NCBI RefSeq assembly: GCF_030372765.1
Contig: NZ_JAUCMW010000004.1
Location: 186,001 to 250,000, forward strand
DNA length: 64,000 nt
DNA from: Labilibaculum sp. K2S
GTDB lineage: Bacteria > Bacteroidota > Bacteroidia > Bacteroidales > Marinifilaceae
Direction of reading: 5' to 3'
Below, piece by piece: positions 7,250 through 15,272 of this stretch. Each line of letters starts with the position of its first letter. The first letter of the stretch is position 1. The position numbers were made by a program, and so were the translations under genes. Under the pieces are notes generated by a model. The model worked only from the letters and a program-made list of their open reading frames with translations. It was not told the origin of the DNA and did not search any database.

Positions 7250-8740
7250 ATGAGTACAAATTTTTCTGAATACATACAGGCTTTTGAAAAGACTCTTAAA
7301 TCTGTTTTTCACGAACGAGATGACATTAACAAATTTAGTTCACAAAGAGGTTTGCCTCCTTTGGTAATGAGAGAAGTCATGTCAGGAAACCCACTTTCCG
7401 TTGCAATTCCTGAAAATTATGGAGGTAGAGGTATTAAAGTAAAAGAATGTCTGGGCATATTAGCCTCTGCTGCATATGAATCTCTTCCTTTATCGCTAAC
7501 CTTTGGAATTAATATAGGTCTCTTTCTTGAACCTGTGGCCAAATATGCAAATGAGATAGTAAAAAAAGATATTTTTCAACGCTTCCTTACCAAACAAAAT
7601 ATGGGCGGATTAATGATTACTGAACCTGATCATGGAAGTGGTGCTTTAAATATGCAAACTTCATTCACAGAGAAAGATGATCGTTTTCATATTAAAGGAA
7701 CGAAACATTGGCAAGGACTAACTGGTTTAGCCGATTATTGGTTAATTACATCCCGTCATCAAAAACAGGATGGACAACTTGGCAGAGATATCGATTTTTT
7801 CATTTGCGATGTGACTCAAAAAAACCAACAAGTTGTTGTTGAAGAATACTATGACAATCTTGGTTTGTATATGATTCCTTACGGCAAAAATAAGCTCGAT
7901 TTACAAATTCCCAAAAACTTCAAATTAAATCCTGAAACAACTGGAATTAAAATGATGCTTGATATTTTGCACCGCAGCAGAATGCAATTCCCGGGTATGG
8001 GACTCGGTTTTATTAAAAGACTAATGGATGAAGCTCTGAATCAATGTAAAAATAGAATCGTTGGCGGCAAAAGTTTAATCTCTTACGATCAGGTACAATT
8101 TCAAATTTCTAAAATTCAGAGCGCTTTCACAATATGCTCGGCATTTTGTTCCAGAAGCAGCACAAAAAGCAGCATCGAAAATGATCTTTCTGCAGATGGA
8201 ATTGAGGCCAATAGTGTAAAAACAATCGTAACTGATTTAATGCAGGAATCTGCCCAAACACTGGTTCAGTTATCTGGTGCAAAAGGCTATCGACTTAGTC
8301 ACATTGGAGGCAGAGGAATTGTGGATAGTCGCCCGTTTCAAATTTTTGAAGGAGCAAATGAAATGCTCTACACTCAAATTTCAGAAATGGTAATCAAACT
8401 AATGAAAAAGAAAAAGGAATTCAACTTGTTTCAATTTCTAAAAAACTTCGACTTGACTAGCAAAGCATCCGAATTCTTTAAAAAACAAACCAATTTTTCT
8501 TTAAACACCGATTTACCACAACGTAAATTAGTTGATCTGGGAAGAGCCATAGGTAGAATTGTATCGGCAGGATTAGTAATTGACCTTGCCGAAAAAGGAT
8601 TCCGAAAGGATTTAATTGAAAACTGTTTGTCTTCTCTTCAGCAAGACATAAGCAACCTGATCTATTCTTACCACAACAGCAGTAAAATTTCAAGTGTTGA
8701 TGAATATCAAGACGGAAGTTCATGGTTGGAATTCTCTTAA
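7250..8740 (+). CDS. Acyl-CoA dehydrogenase family protein
   Basis: A 496-residue flavoprotein of the acyl-CoA dehydrogenase fold. The middle domain shows the FAD-contacting ITEPDHGSGALNMQTSF segment (about residues 124-140) and IKGTKHWQGLTG. The C-terminal helical domain has SGAKGYR and QIFEGANEMLY, where the Glu of FEG occupies the position of the usual catalytic base. Such enzymes introduce the alpha-beta double bond into acyl-CoA and pass electrons to electron-transfer flavoprotein. The protein is longer than typical 380-residue members because of a C-terminal extension of about 100 residues. No beta-oxidation gene is next to it, so the substrate is open. Confidence 0.85.
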   Translation: MSTNFSEYIQAFEKTLKSVFHERDDINKFSSQRGLPPLVMREVMSGNPLSVAIPENYGGRGIKVKECLGILASAAYESLPLSLTFGINIGLFLEPVAKYANEIVKKDIFQRFLTKQNMGGLMITEPDHGSGALNMQTSFTEKDDRFHIKGTKHWQGLTGLADYWLITSRHQKQDGQLGRDIDFFICDVTQKNQQVVVEEYYDNLGLYMIPYGKNKLDLQIPKNFKLNPETTGIKMMLDILHRSRMQFPGMGLGFIKRLMDEALNQCKNRIVGGKSLISYDQVQFQISKIQSAFTICSAFCSRSSTKSSIENDLSADGIEANSVKTIVTDLMQESAQTLVQLSGAKGYRLSHIGGRGIVDSRPFQIFEGANEMLYTQISEMVIKLMKKKKEFNLFQFLKNFDLTSKASEFFKKQTNFSLNTDLPQRKLVDLGRAIGRIVSAGLVIDLAEKGFRKDLIENCLSSLQQDISNLIYSYHNSSKISSVDEYQDGSSWLEFS

Positions 8741-8768
8741 TTCAACATCTATTTGTGCTATAACAAAC

Positions 8769-8806
8769 AATGGTCATCTGCAACAGATGGCCATTTATAT
8801 TTTTTA
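8769..8806 (+). terminator. Terminator after the acyl-CoA dehydrogenase gene
   Basis: AATGGTCATCTG and CAGATGGCCATT form a 12-bp stem with one wobble and a 3-nt loop, followed by TATATTTTTT. Confidence 0.75.
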
Positions 8807-8860
8807 ACAACAGACAACTATCTTCTGGTAAGTAGGAGAATAATAATGTCGCATTTATTT

Positions 8861-8893
8861 TTCACCCCTAAATCCCCTAAAGGGGACTTTTTA
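8861..8893. repeat. CCCCTAAATCCCCTAAAGGGG repetitive element
   Basis: The stretch begins TTCACCCCTAAATCCCCTAA and continues AGGGGACTTTTT. The central part CCCCTAAAGGGG is a tight palindrome. I recall the same core as a frequent dispersed intergenic sequence in Bacteroidota genomes; this is from memory, not a search. Confidence 0.5.
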
Positions 8894-8982
8894 CTGCATA
8901 CAAACAATAGCTCCGACATCTAGCAGATTGAAAAGAATACTACAAAATCAAGTAACAAAAATGAGTAAGGTTTATTTAAGAA

Positions 8983-9318
8983 TCAGGGAATAAATTTTAA
9001 TTCCACTTCGTTGTCACTCCCTTCTTTTTGCTTTAACTGAAACTGCCCTTTCGGATTAATTTTCAAGCCCTTTTCAGAGGAAGAACTCGTAATTCTATCC
9101 TTTAACTCAGTCTGAACTTCCTTTGACAAACGATCATTTAAGTGCAGAAAAAAAGAATTTAAATTCGCATCGTCAAACTGAATCAAAAAGGCATTGCTGT
9201 CAATAAACAGCAAATCATCAAAAGGGTAAGAAATTACAAACCCCAAGTCCTCGATCAACTCTTTTATTTTTGTTAACTCCCTATATATAGTAGTCATAAA
9301 CATATTATTTCGTGTCAC
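8983..9318 (-). CDS. Hypothetical protein, partner of the Nif11-like gene
   Basis: A 111-residue soluble protein of unknown family, with a serine-rich linker near residue 78 (TSSSSEKG) and a charged C-terminus. The longest frame overlaps the stop of the upstream gene by 14 nt. Met-8 (MTTIYRELTK, start at 9297) is an equally good start that would leave 7 nt between the genes. The tight spacing indicates one operon with the gene at 9305-9556. No signal peptide or membrane segment. Confidence 0.6.
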   Translation of the reverse strand: MTRNNMFMTTIYRELTKIKELIEDLGFVISYPFDDLLFIDSNAFLIQFDDANLNSFFLHLNDRLSKEVQTELKDRITSSSSEKGLKINPKGQFQLKQKEGSDNEVELKFIP

Positions 9319-9556
9319 AAATGATTAATTCAAATAGATGTTTTAAATTAAAAAATTTGTCTGCCTGTTCGGCAAACTGGCATTCAGAATGCAAATGATT
9401 AAAAGCCTCTTCAAATTCAGCATCCGAAAACTCCAAATCCTCAACAATCTGAAACTCTTTAAATTCCATAATACCATTTAATTTGTAAAGCGATTTTCTA
9501 AAACTGGAATCGCGATCCGCATTTTTCATGAATTTTATTGCATTTCCTATCGACAT
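9305..9556 (-). CDS. Nif11-like domain protein
   Basis: Starting at MSIGNAIKFMKNADRDSSF the 83-residue product resembles the Nif11-like domain: a short N-terminal helix with the pattern A-x-x-F-x-x-x-x-x-x-D-x-x-F, then VEDLEFSDAEFEEAF, like the '(G/L)-F-x-F-T-x-x-E-(L/F)' segment of that family. The frame stays open for 30 more codons upstream (to 9646), but those residues do not resemble the family, so I chose the internal start. Nif11-like domains occur as leaders of ribosomal peptides and in nitrogen-fixation loci. Here there is no Gly-Gly cleavage site, no precursor core and no maturation enzyme nearby, so a leader role is not supported. Confidence 0.5.
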   Translation of the reverse strand: MSIGNAIKFMKNADRDSSFRKSLYKLNGIMEFKEFQIVEDLEFSDAEFEEAFNHLHSECQFAEQADKFFNLKHLFELIICDTK

Positions 9557-9646
9557 ATGGTTTGATTTTACATTTTTGTTAGCATTCTCCAACTCAATCC
9601 AACATTTATGTAGGGAAAACATATTCACAACTCTTTTCAACCCCAA

Positions 9647-9962
9647 TAAAAATAAGACTTTCAGAAAATCCGTATTATTTTCAATTATTAAGAAACAATT
9701 CGAATGCCAATTAATGAGCAGTCAAAGTACTAAAGTCTTATGCTATATCAGGAAATGATGCAGTGAGCACATATTTAAAGTAACAATAGAATTCAAACAG
9801 ACTTAAGTTAGCTTCTCTTTGCTGATTCTCTAAAATACTGGTAAGAATCTGAATTTTTCTTCGCCTCACTTTTTATTTACAATGCAAAATTTTAAATTTT
9901 TGCCACCTTTTTATCATGTCCTTTATAAAAAGAACTATTTTTAGGTCGAAATAGAAACGACG
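9647..9962. other. Intergenic region between divergent nif11-like and aguB genes
   Basis: It must hold the promoters of both transcription units. I see no RNA gene, convincing ORF or complete promoter match. Confidence 0.5.
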
Positions 9963-10847
9963 ATGAAAAGAAAATATAAAGTATCGGTTATTCAGCTTAA
10001 CCTAAACGACATACCAGAAAACAACCTTAAAAAATGTTTAAGCTGGGTGAGAGAGGCTGCAAAACAAGGAGCAGAAGTAATATCATTACCAGAATTATAC
10101 AGCAGTCATTATTTCTGTCAAAGCGAAGATGTTGACAATTTTGCCTTGGCAGAACCTTTGTACAGCACATCATTTACAGCTTTTAGTGCTTTGGCAAAAG
10201 AGCTGAGTGTAGTGATCATTGTCCCGTTTTTTGAAAAAAGAATGCCAGGCATCTATCACAACAGCGCTTACATTATTGACACAGATGGATCTGAAGCTGG
10301 CTTGTACCGAAAAATGCACATTCCGGATGATCCCCATTTCTACGAAAAATTCTACTTTACTCCGGGAGATTTAGGCTTTAAAAGCATAAATACCAGTAAG
10401 GGCAAAATAGGAACCTTAATTTGCTGGGATCAATGGTATCCCGAAGCTGCAAGATTAACTGCACTAAAGGGGGCTGAAATCTTATTTTATCCTACTGCAA
10501 TTGGTTGGGCTCCGCACGAAGTTGAAGAGTTTGGAGAAAAACAACATGGCGCATGGATGAATGTAATGAAAGGTCATGCTGTTGCAAATGGAATTTATGT
10601 TGCTGCAGCGAACCGAATCGGATTGGAAAAATATGTTCCTGATACAAATGGAATTATCTTCTGGGGAGGTTCATTTATTGCCGGCCCGCAAGGGGAAATA
10701 TTAGCTCAGGCATCTCACGATAAAGAAGAAATATTAATTGCTGAAGTCGACTTGGATTTACAGGAAAATGTTCGCCAAAACTGGCCTTTTTTCAGAGACA
10801 GAAGAATTGATGCATTCGGAGAAATTACCAAAAGAGCAATAGATTAA
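9963..10847 (+). CDS. aguB: N-carbamoylputrescine amidohydrolase
   Basis: A 294-residue nitrilase-superfamily enzyme that hydrolyses N-carbamoylputrescine to putrescine, CO2 and ammonia. The catalytic triad is visible: Glu-44 (SLPELYSSHYFCQ), Lys-117 (YRKMHIPDDP) and Cys-154 (LICWDQWYPEAARL). The segments HYFCQ, MHIPDDPHFYEKFYF and GRDRRID-type end (FFRDRRIDAFGEI) are characteristic of the AguB subgroup. Only 2 nt separate its stop from the agmatine deiminase gene, which makes its substrate, so the assignment does not rest on homology alone. Cytoplasmic. Confidence 0.95.
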   Translation: MKRKYKVSVIQLNLNDIPENNLKKCLSWVREAAKQGAEVISLPELYSSHYFCQSEDVDNFALAEPLYSTSFTAFSALAKELSVVIIVPFFEKRMPGIYHNSAYIIDTDGSEAGLYRKMHIPDDPHFYEKFYFTPGDLGFKSINTSKGKIGTLICWDQWYPEAARLTALKGAEILFYPTAIGWAPHEVEEFGEKQHGAWMNVMKGHAVANGIYVAAANRIGLEKYVPDTNGIIFWGGSFIAGPQGEILAQASHDKEEILIAEVDLDLQENVRQNWPFFRDRRIDAFGEITKRAID

Positions 10848-10849
10848 TT

Positions 10850-11893
10850 ATGAGCGCACAAAACAGAAGATTCCCGGCTGAATGGGAAAAACAACAAGGC
10901 ATTATTCTTTGTTTCCCACACAACGGGAACGATTGGCCCGGAAAATATCAGGCCATACAGTGGGCATTTGTAGAGTTCATTAAGAAAGTTGCCGGCATTG
11001 AGCAAGTTGTGCTTGTAGTGGCAAATGAAAAAATAAAACAAAAAGTAAGTGATATGCTTACAACGGCTCATGTAAATCTTTCCAACATCGATTATGTGCT
11101 GCACAAAACAAATCGGAGTTGGATGCGAGATTCCGGACCTATTATTATAAAAAACGGGACTAATTCTCGTGAAGCATTAAACTTCAATTTTAATGGCTGG
11201 GCAAAATATAAAAATTTCCAGTTGGACAAACCTGTCCCTGAAAAATTGGCTTCCTTTCTTAAACTTCCTGTAACACAGGCCATGTATAAAGGCATACCTG
11301 TTGTTTTGGAAGGTGGAGCGATTGACACCAATGGCAAAGGAACGCTTTTAACTTCTGAGGAATGTTTGCTCGACCCTGAAATTCAAGTTCGAAACCCGGG
11401 TTTTACAAAGTCGGATTACGAAGCCGTTTTTAAAGAATATTTAGGAATAACAAACACCATTTGGTTGGGAAATGGAATCAGCGGAGACGATACACATGGA
11501 CATATCGACGATTTGTGCCGGTTCGTTAACCAGAATACCATTATTACGGTTGTTGAATCGAACAAAGAGGATGCAAATTACCTGCCTTTGCAGGATAACC
11601 TTACCCGATTAAAAAATGCCAGTCTGGAAGATGGTACACAACCCAATATTGTGGAGTTGCCAATGCCAAGTAAATTAGAATTCGATGGAATTCGAATTCC
11701 TGCTAGCTATGCTAACTTCTTAATTTTAAACCACTGCGTACTTGTACCTACATTTAATGACAGCAAAGATCGAATTGCATTGCAGATTATAGCCGATTGT
11801 TTTCCCGACAGAGAAATAATAGGCATCAGCGCTATTGATTTAATTTGGGGCTTTGGAACCTTACATTGCTTAAGTCAGCAAATTCCGGAATAA
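10850..11893 (+). CDS. aguA: Agmatine deiminase
   Basis: A 347-residue member of the peptidylarginine-deiminase-like family that converts agmatine to N-carbamoylputrescine and ammonia. Visible motifs: FPHNGNDWPGK near the N-terminus, RSWMRDSGPIII, LEGGAIDTNGKGTLL, the active-site DDTHGHIDDLCRF and the C-terminal LHCLSQQ, whose Cys-340 is the expected nucleophile. It is the second gene of the aguB-aguA operon and is followed by a strong terminator. Together the two enzymes make putrescine from decarboxylated arginine; no arginine decarboxylase lies in the window. Confidence 0.95.
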   Translation: MSAQNRRFPAEWEKQQGIILCFPHNGNDWPGKYQAIQWAFVEFIKKVAGIEQVVLVVANEKIKQKVSDMLTTAHVNLSNIDYVLHKTNRSWMRDSGPIIIKNGTNSREALNFNFNGWAKYKNFQLDKPVPEKLASFLKLPVTQAMYKGIPVVLEGGAIDTNGKGTLLTSEECLLDPEIQVRNPGFTKSDYEAVFKEYLGITNTIWLGNGISGDDTHGHIDDLCRFVNQNTIITVVESNKEDANYLPLQDNLTRLKNASLEDGTQPNIVELPMPSKLEFDGIRIPASYANFLILNHCVLVPTFNDSKDRIALQIIADCFPDREIIGISAIDLIWGFGTLHCLSQQIPE

Positions 11894-11916
11894 AATACGT
11901 TCCAAACAGATACAGT

Positions 11917-11946
11917 AAACCACTAGCAACTCTAGTGGTTTTTTTA
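11917..11946 (+). terminator. Terminator of the aguB-aguA operon
   Basis: AAACCACTAG and CTAGTGGTTT pair around a short loop and end in seven T. Confidence 0.85.
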
Positions 11947-12133
11947 TGTTTCTATTTTTTTAAGCTGATTTGTTTCTTTGGTTTAACTGAATCTATTGGG
12001 TAGATATTTTATGTACACATAACTATTTTAAGAAGAACATTTTGCAAATTTTGTATTTCATATTGCTTCTAACAATGCATTTTACAGTAATCTTTTCGTG
12101 AGATTGCAATGAACGTTTTCATCGTAAATCAGT

Positions 12134-13126
12134 TTAACTGTTTTCTTCATTACTTTTCAACCAGTCAAGAGTTTTTCTGAACCCCTCATCCAGCGGCGTT
12201 ATTTGATAGTTGAGTTCCTCTTGTGCTTTTACACTTGAAACCTCCCAATTATAAAGAAAGCGTTTCACCCACTCCGAAGTAATTAATGGTGGTGTTCCCA
12301 ATACCTTTGTTCGCAGGCTAAACAGATAAGCTACACCAAGCATTAAAGAAAGAGACATTTTCATCATCCGAAGTTTTCGTCCTGAAACTTCAGCCAGGAG
12401 TTCAAAAAAATCATTGTATGAGAAATTGACACCTCCCAAAATGTATCTTTCACCCGACTTTCCTTCTTCAAGAGCCAGAATATGCCCCTCAACAACATCA
12501 TCTACATAAACGTAGTTACCAATACTTTTCCCGTTTCCCGGAATCCATCTGAATTTACCCTCTGAATAAAGCTTAATCATTTTCGTTACCCCATTGCTTA
12601 CACTTAGCAGCCCCGGTCCGTAAACCCGGGTTGGATTAACGATAACAATTTCAAGTCCCTTGCGAATGTATTCCAGCACCTTTTCTTCTGCCAGCGCTTT
12701 CGTTATTTCATATTCGCTGAAATATTCTGTTTCCCGTTGCGTATTCTCAGTAACCCTTTCACCATTCGATGGTCCTATAACCCCGGCCGTAGACGTGTAA
12801 ACTATTTTCCGAACCCCTTCCTTTTGGGCGGCATCGAGTACATTCGCTGTTCCCTGAACATTTACTCTGTTAAAAGTTGCGGCATCTTTTGCCCAAGCTT
12901 TGGCATAGGCAGCCATATGAAATATCACTTCACAGGATTTAACTGCCTTTTCAACAGATCTGTAATCAGTAATGTCCCCTTTAAACAAGATTACATTTGG
13001 ATGTACAATCGCTTTTGCTCTCTCTTCCGAGCGATACAAAGCATGCACACGATGCCCTTGCTCTGCTAACTTTAGGGCTAGCCTTGTCCCTATAAAACCC
13101 GTAGCTCCTGTAATCAGAATATTCAT
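12134..13126 (-). CDS. NAD(P)-dependent epimerase/dehydratase-family oxidoreductase
   Basis: A 330-residue extended short-chain dehydrogenase. The Rossmann motif GATGFIG is at residues 7-13, the active-site pair is in YEITKALAE (YxxxK), and YTSTAGVIGPSNGE provides the Ser/Thr. NPTRVYGPG and the NYVYVDDVVEGHI segment are typical of the dihydroflavonol-4-reductase-like and 3-beta-HSD-like subgroup. Substrate unknown. It is third in a minus-strand run after an SDR enzyme and a CPBP protease (13 nt gap), which suggests joint expression, perhaps in lipid or isoprenoid modification; that is inference. Confidence 0.85.
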   Translation of the reverse strand: MNILITGATGFIGTRLALKLAEQGHRVHALYRSEERAKAIVHPNVILFKGDITDYRSVEKAVKSCEVIFHMAAYAKAWAKDAATFNRVNVQGTANVLDAAQKEGVRKIVYTSTAGVIGPSNGERVTENTQRETEYFSEYEITKALAEEKVLEYIRKGLEIVIVNPTRVYGPGLLSVSNGVTKMIKLYSEGKFRWIPGNGKSIGNYVYVDDVVEGHILALEEGKSGERYILGGVNFSYNDFFELLAEVSGRKLRMMKMSLSLMLGVAYLFSLRTKVLGTPPLITSEWVKRFLYNWEVSSVKAQEELNYQITPLDEGFRKTLDWLKSNEENS

Positions 13127-13139
13127 TTTATCATCGCTA

Positions 13140-13868
13140 TTAAAACTTAATCTCCAATCTTATATCCTTATTGTGATACAATGAGATCCACTCATTGCTT
13201 AGCGCCATAATTACATGCGCCAGGAAAGCAAACCAAATCGATCCTGTTACAATGGTAACAACACAAAGAAGCAAGCCCAAAGGAATGGCTCCAAGTGTTT
13301 CTAATTTTCCCTTAGGAATATGTGCGATGGAATAAATCAACATATTAACTGCAATTGAAGGCACTGTACCAAATTCCCGCAGACAGGCAAAAAGTAAGAA
13401 CCCTCTAAATAAAAACTCATAGCAAAGCAGATATCCAGCCCATGTTAAACCGCTAAGAAGCAAGGTGCTCAACGTCCACTTTTTTGAACGGATTTGCGGA
13501 TAGACAGCCAGATTAGAAGATGATTTAGCATTGTAGAGTGTTAGCGGAATGATAATCGCCGCAAACAGAATTCCCCACAACAATGTTTCCAACGGATCGG
13601 CAAGTACAGTACCATAATCGCGAAAATTGCCCTGCAGCAACATCAGCACTATCACAATCGGCACAATGCCATAGAAAAACATACCCATAATTCGTTGCAG
13701 ATAAACGCTCCGTCTGGCTGCAGTTTCGCCGGAGTATTTTGTCAGCAAAAAACGAAATGGTTTTGCGAAAGTTAAAAGATAGGAATTAAGAGATAATCCC
13801 AGCACAACATACAACAGCACGACAATAATCTCGCTCTTGTCAAAATATGTTTGTAACATCACAATCAA
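13140..13868 (-). CDS. CPBP-family intramembrane metalloprotease-like protein
   Basis: A 242-residue polytopic membrane protein with about seven hydrophobic segments. The ABI/CAAX-protease motifs are present but slightly degenerate: YEFLFRG where the family usually has EExxxR, SIAHIPKG (conserved His) and LAHVIMALSNEW (second conserved His and Asn). The first of the two glutamates is replaced by Tyr, so catalytic activity is uncertain. Family members cleave within membranes or act as bacteriocin-immunity or anchoring factors. It lies between two SDR genes in a likely operon. Confidence 0.75.
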   Translation of the reverse strand: MIVMLQTYFDKSEIIVVLLYVVLGLSLNSYLLTFAKPFRFLLTKYSGETAARRSVYLQRIMGMFFYGIVPIVIVLMLLQGNFRDYGTVLADPLETLLWGILFAAIIIPLTLYNAKSSSNLAVYPQIRSKKWTLSTLLLSGLTWAGYLLCYEFLFRGFLLFACLREFGTVPSIAVNMLIYSIAHIPKGKLETLGAIPLGLLLCVVTIVTGSIWFAFLAHVIMALSNEWISLYHNKDIRLEIKF

Positions 13869-13899
13869 TATAAAAATAAGTTTTCTCTAAACTAATCAA

Positions 13900-14697
13900 T
13901 TATTTCAATTGTGTAACAATCTCCCGTTTTACAATGTTCGAAATTATTGGAACTCCAATTCTTGCGGGAATTATTTTCATCAACAACCAATTGAACTTGT
14001 TCATGTAACCAGGAATGATCATCGTTTTCCCTCCTATCAAGTTACGAATGGCAATTTCAGCAACTTCTTTGGGAGACTGAACTCCTAGTTTGGCCAAATA
14101 AGATTGCGATTCAATTCGTTTACTTACCTCTGAATTTGTTTTCATAGGACCTGGATGTAAAACACTAACCGAAATATTGGTATTCTTCAATTCCTCTTTC
14201 AAACAGCACGAAAAACTGTAAACAAAAGACTTAGATGCCGGATACACGGTTTTAAATGCGATAGGGCTAAACGAAGCCATACTGGCAACATTAAGAATAT
14301 ATGATTTAGTCTGTCGTTTTAAATTTGGCAATAACAAATAGGTTAGTAAGGTCAGGCTTCTAATATTAATCGAAATCATAGCATCCAAATACTCAACACC
14401 AGCCAATTCAAATGGTTTTGCTCCTCCTATACCCGCATTGTTAATAAGTATGCTTACATCCACTTTATTTGACCAATCGGCAATTTCATGAACAGCAGAA
14501 GCGTCTCTCAAGTTAATCTCAAGATAATCAACCTCAACCCCAAATTGGTTCTTTACATGGGCACTCAGTTCAGGCAACCCCTCCCCGTGCAAAGCAACTA
14601 AAAGCACATTCATTCCTCTCGAAGCTAAATTTAAAGCAAATGCTTTACCTAATCCTTTACTTGCTCCTGTTATCAGTGCATATTTATTTGCTTTCAT
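13900..14697 (-). CDS. Short-chain dehydrogenase/reductase
   Basis: A 265-residue classical SDR: cofactor motif TGASKGLG (residues 10-17), NNAG at about residues 86-89, catalytic Ser in NVASMASFS and YPASK as the YxxxK pair. HPGPMKTNS follows the active site as usual. The C-terminal part is hydrophobic (FNWLLMKIIPARIGVPII), as in SDRs acting at membranes on lipids or sterol-like substrates. First gene of the run 13900-12134; 31 nt separate it from the CPBP gene. Confidence 0.88.
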   Translation of the reverse strand: MKANKYALITGASKGLGKAFALNLASRGMNVLLVALHGEGLPELSAHVKNQFGVEVDYLEINLRDASAVHEIADWSNKVDVSILINNAGIGGAKPFELAGVEYLDAMISINIRSLTLLTYLLLPNLKRQTKSYILNVASMASFSPIAFKTVYPASKSFVYSFSCCLKEELKNTNISVSVLHPGPMKTNSEVSKRIESQSYLAKLGVQSPKEVAEIAIRNLIGGKTMIIPGYMNKFNWLLMKIIPARIGVPIISNIVKREIVTQLK

Positions 14698-15155
14698 AAT
14701 TTCTTTGTATTATACCATTTTGAATCATTAGTGAGCCATGGCGAGAGTAAAAAACCCGATTTAATGCCGATGAAATAAATAGATAGCTATTCTGAGTAAG
14801 GCGAAGGATAACCAACTAATTTATACAATCGGTATTACTGATTAACAAGAAGTCAGTTCCTTTTCTTATGATTTTTTTCACCAGATCCTAAGAAATGAAA
14901 GCAAAAAATATTTCTATAATAATGCCTCCCACAACAAGTTAAAGAAAAATATCCGAACAAGGATAGAGTAAGGTAAAAAGAAAGGACGAATTCAGATGAT
15001 TCGCAGTAAAAGCAGCGATGCCCGCCACGATCCGGTTCCATTAAAAAGATTGGCCAATCCTAACGAAACGACCAAATGCAGTACTACAAAGGTAGTCATA
15101 CTAACGAACGAAACAAGCTAATTCTCTGACAATTTTCACTGGCTTAGCTTTAAAA
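14698..15155. other. Long intergenic region with a minus-strand promoter but no assigned product
   Basis: A complete promoter pattern on the minus strand (15116-15087) reads into this stretch. About 40 nt further on there is a 62-codon frame (15041-14853), whose cysteine-, phenylalanine- and tyrosine-rich translation looks unlike a normal protein. The transcript could be a non-coding RNA, a short mRNA or a long leader for the SDR operon at 14697. I cannot choose from sequence alone. Confidence 0.4.
15087..15116 (-). promoter_or_regulatory. Minus-strand promoter
   Basis: Read on the minus strand: TTG (15116-15114), 19-nt spacer, TACCTTTG (15094-15087). Matches the phylum consensus in both boxes and spacing. 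Confidence 0.5.
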
Positions 15156-15272
15156 CTAGAAAATATGCGGACGCATCGATTTCACCTTTTGCAAAAATGT
15201 GTAAAGTCCTTTTTCGAATCGTGTTACATCCTTCTGGTTTACACCACAACAGCATTTATCTTTAAAAATCAT
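15156..15272 (-). CDS. Possible 38-residue Cys-rich small protein
   Basis: The ATG at 15272 lies inside the last codons of the beta-barrel gene (TATGATTTTTAA arrangement, different frame), the layout of translational coupling. The product starts MIFKDKCCCGVNQKDVTRFE and ends KSMRPHIF; it has a CCCG cluster and a basic amphipathic middle. I know no family for it. The small size means the frame could be chance; the coupled start and the absence of another gene here are the only support. Confidence 0.3.
   Translation of the reverse strand: MIFKDKCCCGVNQKDVTRFEKGLYTFLQKVKSMRPHIF

Noticed and set aside
8983..9646. Toxin-antitoxin pair
   Set aside because: Two small overlapping genes suggest this, but neither protein shows a known toxin or DNA-binding antitoxin motif.
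14853..15041. Coding sequence for a 62-residue Cys-rich protein
   Set aside because: Composition is unlike that of bacterial proteins and no family is recognised; left as an unassigned transcript.
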